Source of the DNA: Tetragonia tetragonoides
Taxonomy: Eukaryota; Streptophyta; Magnoliopsida; Caryophyllales; Aizoaceae
Assembly (NCBI GenBank): GCA_038025085.1
Contig: CM076143.1
Location: 13,811,501-13,875,500 of the forward strand
Length of the DNA: 64,000 bases
Direction: 5' to 3'
Shown: positions 46,064 to 59,305 of the stretch, one piece after another
How positions within the stretch are numbered: the first letter of the stretch is position 1
How the letters are laid out: every line of letters starts with the position of its first letter
Notes under the pieces: model-generated
What the model was told of the DNA's origin: nothing
What the model saw: only the letters and a program-made list of their open reading frames with translations
Database searches by the model: none
Program-made: the position numbers and the translations under genes

Positions 46064-47206
46064 TGTTATACTCAAGGATAGACTCAAGAGGGGGTGAATT
46101 GAGTCTTAGGGAGTTATTCAATTTTTTTTGCGGATTATCAATTTAAGCACAATTTGTTAACCTAATAATTACTACGTTGTTAATAGCAAAGCAATATAAC
46201 AAAGCAATAAATAAAGAGACACAGATTTTTACGTGGAAACCTTCTTGAGCTCAACCAAGAAGTTAAACCACGACCCTGGGGGATTTTCCAACTCCACTAA
46301 GAGCCGTAAACCAAACTCAATATAATAGACCCTAATCTACCGTTGAGCCGTATTTCTCGAATTCAACTCCGAACCCGACAACCAAACTACCTACTATGGC
46401 AACCGTACTCTAACCAAACAAATCTTACCAATATGCTTCTCAATAAGCTAAAGTGGTACAATCAAACCTTATGAGAAATCGTGCTCAAGTATCAAGAGGA
46501 ATTCCAAGGTAACTTGTGCAGTAACAGCCAGGACGCCTCTTATGAAATCAGTCAATATATATCACGTTTTAGCTCTGTGATTTCGGCTATTATGAAGTCT
46601 GAAACCTTTGGCTTATATAGGCAAACTAAATCACCTAGAAACCAATTAGGTTTAAAACACAATAGTTTGTTTTCCAAGCAAAATAGACTTTCTATAAAAC
46701 AAACAGTTCTAATTATACTAGAAATCTTTTTAAAAAGATTTTCTAAATAAAACTCTTATATTTAATATTGAGTATAAAAAGATAATATTGAGTACTAAAA
46801 AAATATTTCTGAAAACAATTTTAGTTAAGTTATTTTATAAAGAAAAACTCTTTCAAATCGTTTTCATAAATACACGTATAAAACTTGCGTACTCAAGAAT
46901 ACTTGGTAACTCATGCACTGTTACTTCAGCTGTTACCAACTGTACCTTCGATTCCAATCTCAATGACTTAAGCACGACTTCTCTTACATGAAGTCTAATA
47001 AAAATAATAAAGCTCCAACTTCCAACTTCATGCCATGTTGTTCTTGAATCAATCTTCGTTGTATCAACATTAAGATTATCAAATTACAACGTTCTTGATT
47101 CCGTTCTTATTCCGTTCTTGATTCCTTGTAAACAAAACTTAGCTAGACAATGTTAGCTTGATAAGTGTCAATTATTTATCATCATCAAAATCATCATAGC
47201 TCAACA
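46064..47206 (-). repeat. 5' LTR of the SIRE-like element
   Basis: 1143 bp. A TATA-like CTATATAAGC occurs on the minus strand at 46620-46611. Transcription would run leftward through gag toward the NLR pseudogene. Confidence 0.92.
46611..46620 (-). promoter_or_regulatory. TATA-like motif in the SIRE 5' LTR
   Basis: TATATAAG on the minus strand. The matching site in the 3' LTR is partly deleted (GGCTTATAACTAAATC at about 40975), so only the right LTR keeps the intact motif. Confidence 0.45.
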
Positions 47207-47211
47207 ATAAC

Positions 47212-48437
47212 CATGTGCACTCCATGAAAATTGAAGAGAATCTTCTTTCTTATTAATTGGTGATTTTGGAGATTGAGGTGGGAGTCGAAATGGCAAACAC
47301 CTTACCTGAATTTCGAAATGGTCCGGATTCAAATCTCATCTCCCACCTACTTAAATTTATCCCTCCTCTCTCCTCCTAGGCTTGGTCTCCTTACATTGCC
47401 AAAGAAAAAATTAATTAATTGGTAACTTTGGATTGAGTTTTTGACCATAGTAGAAGCTCCAAAGAGCTGATGTGGAGAGGGAATATACCCAGAACTGGTT
47501 TCTCTAGTGGAAACATTGGATATATTGTTAAATTATCACGTCCCAATGTTCTTTTCTCTGCTTCCTTGATGTTCTTAAATAGTTTTTCTTTGAGCCTCGA
47601 TTCTCATAGCGGTCTAGTCTCCAATTTCAATCAAAGTGGTCTTAAAGCTCTGTTTTTTTTGATATTTTGGTCTTAAAGCTCTGTTATCCTTAACTTAATT
47701 TCAATTCAGTTTAGTACATTCAGTTCAATTCCATTTAGTTACTCAAATAGCTTCTTTTTTTTCCTGATATACATTCATGATGATAACAATGTTATTAGAA
47801 AGATTTTAAAGCATACTTTCAAACGAGTACAATATTGAATATATTTAGACGAGTTTTAAATTGTTAAAGGACAAGTTAAGAAAATCAACTCAGTTCAATT
47901 CAGTTTTTTCAATTGAAAAAAACGGAGCTAAAAAATACTCGTAAATCATAGAACCTTCAAAAGACCAACCACACACTTTCAAATCAGGTGTCTAATGTCT
48001 CTTTTTACATAAATATACTTAGACCATCTAAGTGTTTTTAATAATAATAACAAGGCCTCATCAAATGTAACTTAATGAAGCACCATATATATATTTTTTT
48101 TGGTGAGAGCACCATATAAATATATTTTTTTTCTCTTTCCCTTCAACTCAACTGGCCTTTTCATGTCACCCTTCATAATCTAATAACCCAGAAGACCAGA
48201 ATGTAATCAACCGTCAGCAATATTCAGCATGCTTGTGGTAAATTGAATCAAAACTCAGATGTATGTAGTTCAAACGGTCACTTGCAAGTGGAACAGCTTT
48301 CCTATTTTTGAAACCACCTCCATCTCGGACCCTAATTGAGTATTATCCTGGGGTGGGCAACTATATCTATATTCACATAAATTTGGACTGTGTAGTCTTT
48401 GAGTACATTATTTTCCAATTTCGTAGCATGTACATAT
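47212..48437. other. Spacer between SIRE-like element and LCYE 3' end
   Basis: About 1.2 kb, AT-rich, including the 3' UTR side of LCYE. No coding or transposon signature was recognised. Tracts of Ts occur near 47752-47763 and 48096-48134. Confidence 0.45.
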
Positions 48438-51400
48438 TCAGGTTATTGTCATATACGTTCTGAGCATAGTCGCTCCTGTAGGATCAGATAGCAGATGCCT
48501 TATAAGGCGTGTCCTCAAACCATTTGGTGCTAAAAAGAACATACAGAAGGCAAACAATACGAGATCAGCTGAGGATAGATTGGAACCAAGGAATCCCTCC
48601 CACATCCTGCACAGAAACACATTAGATTTTGCACTTCAGTCTAAGAGAGAAAATTGCACTTCAGATCAAGTTACAGAACATGCTGTTAGAGAATTTAGAA
48701 TATTCCTGACATATAACATGCCGTTTCTGGAAAAAAAAAAAAAGTTACAGAACATCCCAGAAAACAGGTAGGAATAGAAGCATATATCAACAGTGAAGCA
48801 AACTGTCATGGTTGAATTAGAAAATAGCTGCTAAGCAATAAGTCAAGGAAAAGAAAAACCAACAACCTTAGGACTTTTTCTACACAAACCCTTGATCACA
48901 TTGCAGTATATTTTCATGCAATTCTTGTTCAGGTTTCGTATTTCACCTGTGTGGTTTACTCATAGGCATAGTTTACCAGGACAAGTATTCTACAGTTAAA
49001 GGGATTGGTTGCTGTTCTTTTCTGTCGATGCCTTGGGTAACCACGCAGTGACTGCTCTACTAATGCCACTTATATCACCCTTCAGAATCAAATCACTCAA
49101 TGTCATTATAGTTATCCCATACATAGATTCTTGAACGAATTAAGGTGATGATCACCATTTGCCAATCACCACCAATTTTGCTGCAGCCTGCTAAACTGCT
49201 AATTTCAAGGTTGCAATGTTTATCTTCCTAAGTGCAGCTAGTGTGCCTTTGTCAATATATGGAAATCAGAAACTAGAAGCTACTTAGGCTATCAGAGGCA
49301 CCAAAGGGTGGAAGCCCCCTAATTTATGACTTGAGTTGATAGGTACTTTGTGAGCTCAAAGGGAAGATCAAGTCTACTAGTCATCCAAAAGGTCATTAAC
49401 CAAAAAGCTTCCTTTTCCTCTGACTTTGCCAAGTGGCATTCGTTGAGAGACAATCACACCTTGATAATAAAGTGCCACAATAGAAAGAACAGATGGACAC
49501 AAATTTCATGAGATACACTAACAAATGTGACAGCTATCATAGATAACAAAACAACGATTAGGAATCCCCTTCAAAAAAAAAACAACGATTAGGAATACAA
49601 ACATCAGTGGTTTTTATTTTCATCTAAATTACTATCGTTTTGTGTTCTTATTCCTACATGACAGGGACATTTTGTAATTCTCTTAAGTGGTGTCTTCATT
49701 TACAACGTATTCCCCATCAGCACTTTTGTAAATAAAACACAAACCAAGATGACTACAGTCCATGGTTTCTATGCCAAAGTAATCAACCTAGATGACAGGG
49801 GATGTTTCTCGGAGGGAACACGGTCCATGGCCTGGCTGTGTTGATGGACATGGGCGTGTCCTATTAGTTTTCTTGACTTCATCTGTTTTTCAACACAGCT
49901 AGCCCGTGTTGGTTAACATGGCTCTGTCAAGTCCCATATGGCGCAAGACACAAAGATTCCTAATTTCGCGGAGTTTCCAGTTCAATGTTAGTTTCCTATT
50001 CCTAGTTGGTTAACAATTCAAATCTATAAATACCATTAGGAGCGTTTATTTTGAGGGGATTTGTAACTCCTTCAAATAGGAGAGCCCGGTGAGATTTGAG
50101 AGACAATGTATGTTCGGAAGGTTTCTAGTTTGTAATCTTCATTGGTATAGTGAATGGATCTCTTCTTCCGCTCTTGTTTGTTTGCCCAAGTTGAAGTTTT
50201 CCGAGTTAGTATTGTTTGTCTTGTTCACCTTTTTTTTGTTTCTTTTGTTTTTTTCAAAATTAAATTTGTTTATTTGTTGTCAGTGTAATCACTCATAGGA
50301 AAAAAAAAAAAAAAAAAGGGCTTGTGTGGAGTAATGGTGATTACAATGTAGTGAACCATTTTATTGAGTAGAGGTAGAGGTGGAATAGAAAGAAGGGAGA
50401 GGAGAGTGATTACATGGACCAATGTAATCATGTTTTTTTGGTGCGAGAATGTAATCATGTTTACATTGGCTATATAGTTGAACACTTGTGGTTATGGGCC
50501 ATGAAATCATCACTCCTTTCCTTTTCATCTCTAGCTATACTCAATAAAATGGTTCATTACACTCATCAGTCATCACCATAACTCCCAAGTAAACAAGGCC
50601 TAAGTGAGGTCAAATCCCTAAAACATGTCTAGTGAAAAGTACTATCATCTTGACTAGCTAGAAATCAGGTGCATAATTACTCCAAAAGTCTATACAAATT
50701 ACCTGAACATCTATGTAATCATATCAAACAGTGCAGTGAAAGATGACCACAGGTTACAACGTCCTAAGAATATTATCGGGTTGGATACAAGAACCACTCT
50801 CTAAACTAGTAAACTACTAGTATCCTAATCCAAATATGAGGTGTAAAGAAACATCTAGACACAGGAGTTCTCTCTGCCTTCATGTTTTATCTTGTTATCA
50901 TTCTTTCCAGGAAATAGTTATACTAAAAAAATATCTTGGGTTCGTAAAATAAACACCGTGTTATACAAGCAGTTTAAACAATAGGCAGAAAATGCAATTG
51001 AAGAAACAAACAGGTTACCACTTTGGCACGCGGAAGAAAGTGCGGAAGAATGTCCTGATGCCCTCAATATCAAGCTGCACGATAAGTGATAGTCCAAACA
51101 GGAAGAAAGCTCTCTGACGTTTCCTTTCTTGAGGCCAAAGAGTATTCCATGCTACACCAAGAGATATGAATCAGCATCATATGCTCATCAGTTAGCAAAT
51201 GTTATAGGCTAACTGCCAAGTCGAAACAACTAGTGGTCCATTTTGGATTCATTTGTTTGCAAATTCTTCACATCCATAACCAAGGGCAGTTTAACAAAGT
51301 GTATCAGGTCCATTAAGTTTAAAATTTTATCCACACGAGCTGGATTCAACAACAAAAAGTCATACAATGGAAAAAGGCATCTACCACACCAGACATGAAA

Positions 51401-54400
51401 GTTACTTGTATACAGAAAAGAAGCTGTGAGGGTCATCTACCCAAGACTTTAGCAGCAAGAACCTGCTATTCACCAAGTTACCATGTAAAACTGAAGAAAT
51501 CTCATTTGACATCCTATAGCAAGATTGTTCAAACGGATCAAAAAGAATCTAGTGAGGTCTATCCCTGTTGAGGGCCACAGAAGAGTAAGGTAAATCACCC
51601 ATACCTTTCCTGTACTGGTTAAATAATGCGTAAGTGATGTCTTAAATTCTAGTTGTGGATATCTTCTGCGCTTCATTGAGCGGATTTGAATTTTAACTTA
51701 TTTGAGTATCAAAGTTGCACTTCAAAACTTGCACTTCAAAACTTGCACAAACCTTGCATTGAGATGTTCTCTGTATTCTTCTGACACAAAATTGCATTTT
51801 TGGATTGGCCATTCCTGATTATATTTGCAATTGCAGAAGCATATTTCGGAGCCTCTGATAGTGATCTAACAACTGAATATCCTGTGTGGTGAAGACAAAG
51901 ATTGGAGTTAAAATATGTCACGGACCAATAAATAATGCATCTTCTCATTTATTAGGACAGCATGAGACTGTCGCAGATCTTTCAGTTACTATGAGTAAGT
52001 CAGCTTATCCTGCCTGTGGCTGGATGAACCATGCTTGCCGCTGCACCAAACGCAAGGTTCCTTTGCTCTGTACTTGGTAAGGACCCACCAACAGGTATAT
52101 AAGACCACTCCTGAATCACAAACCGTACATCTCACGTTTTATTGCAGTGAATATTCTTAGTAATGAAGCCACAACATGCACAAATCACATAGTGCAATGC
52201 ATCAAATATTACTCATATTTAAGTAAGAGTAAGTACGAGTATAGATTAATGAGCAGCAAGTATACAGTAGTTGAGAACAATACGTACTTTTTTGGAGGGG
52301 GCGGGGACAAAATTTTGGCCCAATTACCTCAGAGATAAGATAAATCTTAGAGGCCCCAACCATCTTGCAACAGATAAATGCTAAGAAACTAACCCAATCC
52401 TATAACAAATTGGGAGACAACGATGACCTCATGAACACTCAAGCATTCCTCTCCAGCGAAATACAGCACAAAGTTGCCAAGAGCATTCCTCCACAGGATC
52501 CTTATCTCCTTTTTTTTTAATTTTTTAGATAAGAGGATCCTTATCTCCTTCCCCCTCCCAAAACCCAGAAATCGAGTTGTAAGGACTCCAAGATGGTAAG
52601 ACACACCCAAGTTTCCCCCCTCACTCCAAACTACTCACTCCAAAGAGATCGTGCAATCCGACAATCCAAGAATAGATGCAATAATGTCTCGTCACTGTAA
52701 AAATCTGGAGAGATTGCCCACCTTGGTCATCTCCTCCGGTGCACCTCATAGTGTTAACCTTTCCCAACTCCAGTGCAATTGAATGCCCGCGCTATAGGAG
52801 GAGCCCTAGTCTTCCAAATTTCTATAGAAATCCCAGACAGCTTTTGAATGACTAACAAGAGAATACCCTTGTAGCATCACCTATCCACACCCTAGAATCA
52901 TGAGAGTCTGAGAGTTGGATTGGCACTGTCTCCATGATACCAAGCAAGGAAACAAGCTCCTGCACCTCCTGGCCAAGTATAATCCCCCTGAAGATGCAAA
53001 TCCCAAGAGCCATCCTCCACAAAATGGAACTTCAAGATTTGGGTTTCATGGAGAAGGGAATGCTAGTATAAACGAGAAACCTCCTACAAAATAGTTGTTC
53101 GTCGCTTCACGCATCCTCCCAAATCTAATTTGATAATTGCAATAGGTCATTGGAAAGGAAACATGGTCACACTGTCACAGTGATTTTGCTACACAGTGAG
53201 GTTGCTAAGTCTAATTCACGTTTCCATTTTGGGATGTCCTGAGAGTTGTACACTCAACTTAGCAGTTCTAGATCCTTCTCCTAAATAGAGTGCCTTCTAA
53301 ATGTCAGGCATTTATTTGGGATAGTGAATTTAAGGCATTAAGTCACTTAAGCCGTCCACCCTTTTACCAGTGATGGAGTGCTCCTCTGGCTGCTGTTACT
53401 AATGCTAAAGATGATGCAATCAAGTTTATCAAATGATAATGCAGTTTGAAAGGAAACGAGAAGTACATTCTACTCTTGACATGTCATATTTGACAGAGAT
53501 AATACCTCTTCATAAGTTTTGATGATTTGAATACCCATAGTCTGTAATCTCAACATGAGCTTTCTCTTTAGAAGATCAAATGGCATTGCATCACTTGAAG
53601 CCAAACAAGTTTCCTGTATTGAAATTTACTGGATAATTTTGATGAAACATAAAAATAAATTGAAATGCAACACATCTACATAGAATACAAAAAGCTTACC
53701 TCAAAGAAAATTCTAGTTGGGGACATTGGCATTGCATACAAAAAAGTAGGATACTTTGCCTCTAGAGATTGAAAGTTCTGTTTAGAGTAATCTCTATAAT
53801 CCATGAAAACCATCAGGTTGGGATCATAAGGACTTTTTTCCACCTGACATTGTACAGAAGATACAAAAAGAATCACATCCAAGTGTTCAACTTTCTGATG
53901 CATGTGTTTTGTATGTGCTTGACAAAGACCAAACTTGAACAATGCAAAACTACCAACAAACAATGTACTAGATAATCACACTCAGGTCCTTTTTCCAGCA
54001 TTAAACCAATAATTGACAGCTTAGCATTAGAGTCCGGATATAGATGCTTAATTATAACAACTCAAACTAGAAGCATTCTTGGAAATATCTCAAAAGAGTT
54101 CTCTGTTTGATCACAACGCTACAAGTATATGCCGAATATTGTTACTTCTTTTGTTTTATTTTTGAAGGGGTGGGGTTTAGCTTTTAGGATAAGGGTATGG
54201 TGTTTATCAAACATTTTTATGGTTTTCTGTACATATTATCTATCAACTAAAAGTTATCAGGTCCAGATCCACTACTCAACAGTATCAATGGCACAAGAGA
54301 CTGATGAGAACATAAATGTCAGATTCCACATATGTTATAAGTCAATATATATGCCTAATAAGTGCAGTTCCAAGCTTATGGTATGGAGTTGGAATAGAAA

Positions 54401-57400
54401 GTACTGTATAATTTACTAATGTATCACAAGCACATTCTATTGCAAGCAGCCACTCTACTAGGCAGAAGCTAGGGGTAGGGCTGCGTACATCTGGACCTCG
54501 CTAGACCCCACCCACGGCAGGATACTTGTTGTTGCTAAATGTATCATAAGCACAAGTGGTATCCGTTAAATGCCTTGGCCGTACTATGGTGTGTTTCATA
54601 GCTCAATTTATAATTTATCAAACTGTGCATGTCATACCTCCACCTCCACACCATAAGCTGTTTGCACACAAACCCTTGGACCACCCACTTCATACTCGAG
54701 GAGTTTCCCTGACGCTGCTCCAGATGCAACAGAAGCAAGCCTGGAGTCACGCACTGTAAGTGATTAATATGAATAATCAACTGCAATACGAAGAAGCTAC
54801 TTTTAGATAGAAAAAGAATTGTATTAATAACTAAACGGCAAACGTACACGTTAGAGTACAAGGAATCCATTAGTAAAACAATACGCCAACTAATACAGAA
54901 CTGCCTCCCAATCTCTCTGTACATAATCCAATGGAACTCCTTGAAAGACTATCAACGACGAACCAAAGTGATCCAACATACACCGCTTTGTCCCACACAT
55001 GAGCTTCCAGAAGGGACTGATATCGATAAATTCTGTTGTTTGCTCCACCCAACTTACCAAATGACAGGTAGGAAGACATTCTTCCCCTCTTTCTTACACC
55101 AGGTCCCTATACCTAATCTAAACTTTTAACATTACAAGCATATTGAGGAAAGACTGTATGCTCCGTAAAGAGTTACACAGATGCACCTAAATACTCCACA
55201 TAAAAGGCCATTGCAAGAATAGATGCTCATTAGTCTCCTCACTCCAAAAGCACGACACATAAACATATGGAGAAATCATCTTATGGGGCCGTCAGCATAT
55301 GCAGGTTTTTTGGTGTTAACTCAAATAAGGGAAGCAATCCAAAAGATCTAAAAGAAGGTGTAGAAGAGGGGTATACTGAGATAGAGTAATGAGATTTTGG
55401 GGAAAAAAAAAAAACATCTAAGGGAATACAAACCTGTGTTTTCAAGACCGCAAACCGATTTATGTGGCTCAATAGAGTAGTTGAACATTCGAGCAAGTAG
55501 GTTTAGACAGATAATTCATCGAACTCCTACCATCAACATGAAAGTTCCACAAGACATAGACCCCACCAAAGAATAGAAGTGAAAGATAGGAATATTATGA
55601 AGCGTAGAGACCTTAAAGCCACTGAAAAAGTGTGTCCCCCTTCAACTGTCCTCCCATAACAAGACCCTATCTCTAGGCCAACTTTGGATATTTACCAAGC
55701 GAAGGAACAATGTACCTGCTAGATAAATTTCCAGAGGCTTGCAAAATGACATTACCACCCGCATTTCCTTCCACTCTCAAGTCCCACCCATTCTGGTGAA
55801 GCTCGTACCAGTTTCAAATAACCTTGTGCCACAAAAGTCGGATTCCAAAGGAGAAAACAACTATAACACCAAGGCAATGTTCTGAGACACCATATTGCCA
55901 AGAACCAATCATCCATCCTCCTTTGACCTACAGACTGTATTCTACACAAACAAATGATCCTTAGACTTGTCCTCAGTTCACGCCAAAGAAATCTCCAAAT
56001 AATCTTCTCACGCTTCCTAGAAACGCTAAAATTTGAGTACAGCAATAATAACAAATAGGACTAGAAGAAATTGCAATCTGAAGTATAGAAGCGTATGCAC
56101 CTGCACGGAATATTGATATCTTGTTCACAAGCAACAAGACTATAACCGTCCAGTCCTTCCATAATCTTTTCCACTTTCGCATTCAGATAAGAGACACCTG
56201 ACTCGAAACACCTAGACAAAATTAATATGAATTATTCCACATACACTGCTTAAAGCTGGCAAACATAACCAGTAGGCAAGATTCTCAACAAAATGATATG
56301 ACAAGAAGCACCTTTACCTTTTCACCAGCTCCTTATGCAGTAAGTGTCGGCTGACTCGTCCATAAGCTCGACCAATATATATAGGATTATCATTGTCAAT
56401 ATATACAAGGGTATCACGCCAAGCTTGCTCAATACAGTCTTCAAGTCCAAGTGCTGAAACAAAGTTACACTGGTGAATGGTGACTGAAATGTAGTGTGCT
56501 TTTTCTTTTAGGGATGAAATGTAGCGTCTTAGAAACACTCTAACTCTATGTACTTCCCCAATTTCGGAAAATAAACAAATTCTCATCCTCGAGGAAACCG
56601 TAAACCATGTAAAAGTGATGAGAGAAATGATTTGACCATGATGAGTTTTGTACAAAAAGGAACCTTCCTTGCCTGTTAATCATCGAATCAAAAAGATTAA
56701 TTATGTTGCTGAAAAAATAGGACTGCTTTTGAATTCTGTGATGCAGCATCAAAGATTCTTTCTACAAGGAAATAAATACATCAAAGACTCTTTGGGTAAA
56801 GGGTACATGTACGGGTTTTCGCCCCATGAGTTTTATAGTCCAAGTGAAATAACAGGGAGAACTCTATAACAATGAACGTCTTGTTAACTTTGTACCTTTG
56901 AATTCATCTTCCCAAACTCCATAGTTATTAGTAAAGGGAAGATCAGGCCCGACAAGGCCAACCTTTAATCCTAATTTAGCTGATTCTGCTGCCAAAGCCA
57001 ATCCAGCTGGACCACAACCAATGACTACCAAATCCATTAAATCATCACCGAGTGATATTTTAGGTAGCTGCAAAAGATGAACAAAAGCAACTGAAGAAAA
57101 TTTTCAATTATATTACAACTTCAGGAAACAGCAGAATTTCAGTGGATTTAGTCAATTTGCAGGACACAGAGATCGATGTTATTATGCTTGCAGTAATTTC
57201 TCAAATGGAATACATGAAAAAACTTGACAGCTCATATTGTCTCTTGGAACAGCATGCAGAGCAAAATAGAGGCATGCAGGTTACATAATATGCCTGTCAC
57301 GTGTAGGTTATGTTTGGTACACAGCTCTTTTAAGCTTTTTTGGGAGCTTTAGCTTTTCTTGACCAAAAAATAAGTCTAAAAAGAAGGCAAATTGAAAATC

Positions 57401-59066
57401 AATAAGAGCAGCCACTGCTAGTTATGCCAAACATAGTCGTAGCCTCTATGATGCATTCTAGAGTAATGGCTACTACGTCATGCTGCCATTCCAAATTCAG
57501 CTTAAAAAGACAAGATCAGACATAATAGCAGGCCCGAATTGTCATGGTTTATGTCCCAACTCCTAAGTATGATGCATATTCTCAGCAGTCAGCACTAATA
57601 CAGCTATACTTTTGCGGAGAAATGGTAAAAAGTCTCAGTTAATTTTTATAATTTATTTATTTTTCATTTGGAGGGGGCAGAGAGCAATAACCTTTTTTGT
57701 CCATGTCAACATTAAACCCCCAAAGCCCCTTGCCAAAAGAGATGCTTGAATAACACTTGCAGAATCCTACACTGAGCACTTGAACAGATACCATCACAAA
57801 GTAGCTAAACCCACCTATAGTTCTGTAGAACACCTCCAACTTGGGAGGTAAAAGGCACATTATTCAGTCAGAAAATGGTTTCTGAATAACGCTCTCCCCC
57901 AGCCCCCCACACTTATCTAGTTTCCCAGTCTCTCTCTATCCTCTGACCAAATCTCAAGGCTTTCAGCAAACAACATTGGTTGAAGTTTGACATTACCATT
58001 TGTCAGATACTATCCCTCATTCACAGCAGGATCATCTCAGTCGTCAAAGCATGTTAAGAATGATCCGCTCATGTAAATCACCTAGCTAAGTAGTATTAGG
58101 TATTTTACCTTAATCATCTCCCCAATCGCCCCGCTTTTCTACCCAGGAAACCTTTTCTTTACTATGCTTACTTGATCAAATTCCAACATACTATGAGCAG
58201 CCTATAGTACAGTAGTGAATCTAGTGATACAGTTATATGATACTACATAACATTTGTACTTGGATTCACCCATTTTCTCCCTGCATCCCAAAATAAATCC
58301 ACTATTTCCTTATTAGGCCTTCCCAAAAAATACCAAAAAATAAAAGAAACTTTGAAATTAAAAAACCTAATATCTCCAACTCCTTAAATAGCAACAATTC
58401 ACGTCCTTACTCCCACCCCACACACACTAAAGTTTCCACACATATCCCAAAAATGTACATAAATACATAATTCCTAAAATGTGACAACTAGTTGCCAGAT
58501 ACATTTTTTTTGATACGAGGAACCCTCAGTCACTACTCTTGAGTGTGCACCGGATAAACCCCGAATGTATGCAATAGCCTCCAGGCAAGCCAACAAGATA
58601 AATCTTGTAAACAGGCTCAGCAAAGAGGCCTAGTGGGAATTGAATCCATGACCTATGTCATGAAATTCAAGCACTGCGCAATTACAAATATGCAACACAA
58701 GATTAAATTTCAGAAGCTATAATTCAATATAGTTTATACCTTATCTCCAATTCTGGACTGTTCATCCATAGCTTTGTTCCGTTGCAATTCAACATAAAGC
58801 AGCTCAGAACCTCCAGCTTTTATGAAATCTTCTTCATTCGCATAATCCTCTCTCACCACTACACTACTACTTCGCTCACCATTTCCACTCCTAATCCTAC
58901 TCTTACAACTACTAAAACCTCTAAAATCAACACTAAAACGATTATTCCACTTCTGTAACGAAAAATCGTGAGTTTTTTGCGGTAATTGATTCCTCGAATA
59001 ATTGCAGAAAACACTCGGCGAGACCGCCATTGTAGTGAAATTAAGAGCTCCAAGACAATTCTCCAT
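48438..59066 (-). CDS. LCYE: Lycopene epsilon-cyclase, chloroplastic
   Basis: Eleven exons with consistent phases: 59066-58740, 57067-56896, 56453-56318, 56211-56101, 54740-54638, 53843-53700, 53613-53506, 52110-52014, 51881-51753, 51152-51020, 48606-48438 (1629 bp, 542 aa). It forms the epsilon ring of alpha-carotene from lycopene in plastid membranes, on the branch to lutein. A Ser/Arg-rich transit peptide occupies the first ~45 residues. The dinucleotide-binding motif VVIGCGPAGLALA is at ~123-135, followed by PFTNNYGVWEDEF, RAYGRVSRHLLH, VFMDYRDY, MPMSPTRIFFEE, GGSLPSTEQ and AAASMVHPATGYSVVRSLSEAP. The hydrophobic C-terminus ends in RHLLSDPTGATML. The length fits the family. Intron 8 appears to use a GC donor. 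LINE remnants lie in introns 4 and 7. Confidence 0.97.
52400..53140 (-). mobile_element. LINE remnant in LCYE intron 7
   Basis: In broken frames the minus strand reads LHLFLDCRIARSLWSE, the zf-RVT type motif found after reverse transcriptase in plant LINEs. Upstream it reads a DSRVW...RVFSLVSH phrase typical of the same region. Several stops and frame changes are present. It is in the same orientation as LCYE. The ends are not defined. Confidence 0.55.
54790..56070 (-). mobile_element. LINE remnant in LCYE intron 4
   Basis: The minus strand contains SEETNEHLFLQWPFMW (zf-RVT-like, near 55250-55200) and, further upstream, a KIIWRFLWRELR...NPTFVAQGYLKLVR region resembling the C-terminal part of plant LINE proteins. 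Stops interrupt all frames. Its zf-RVT part resembles the intron 7 remnant (shared CAAGAATAGATGC on the plus strand), so both derive from related elements. Confidence 0.5.
57075..58739 (-). other. LCYE intron 1
   Basis: A 1.67-kb intron follows the transit-peptide exon. It contains a repeat-like segment at about 58503-58680 with a tRNA-like GAATTGAATCCATGACC, possibly a SINE fragment. No exon was missed: the phase joins directly from GDK to LPKI. Confidence 0.6.
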
Positions 59067-59305
59067 ATTTGAAGTACAATTAGCTATTTTCGGAGTTTTA
59101 ATGGCAGCATTTACGCCATTGTTGTCGTCACTTTGTCTTCCCCTCTCTCTCTCTCTCTCTGAATGTGCCCTAGAATTTGGGAAATCCGTAGCAGAATGAA
59201 GATTCAGGGTTGTTTTCTCTCTCCTCTGGTGTGTGGCTGGGGAGATTATGTTCAGAATTTTGGATAGGGCGCGGGAGAGGAGAGAGAGAGAGAGAGAGAG
59301 AAGGA
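59067..59305. promoter_or_regulatory. LCYE leader/promoter region with CT and GA microsatellites
   Basis: A (CT)n run lies at 59142-59161, and a (GA)n run at 59278-59301. CT/GA-rich leaders are common in plant plastid-protein genes, but no transcription start is proven here. Confidence 0.5.

Larger units (their letters stand above)
40414..47206 (-). mobile_element. Deleted Copia (SIRE-like) LTR retrotransposon
   Basis: LTRs at 40414-41551 and 46064-47206 (TGTTATACTC...TCAACA), with 5-bp target duplications ATAAC at 40409-40413 and 47207-47211. On the minus strand TGGTATCAGAGC (46061-46050), complementary to initiator tRNA-Met, follows the right LTR by two bases. A purine tract, AAAAAGGGGGAATTT, precedes the left LTR. 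It retains gag (46003-44258), a damaged protease start (about 44080-43930) and a short RNase H terminus (about 43470-43340). Integrase and reverse transcriptase are missing. The long non-coding stretch before the 3' LTR is usual in SIRE-type elements. Confidence 0.92.
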
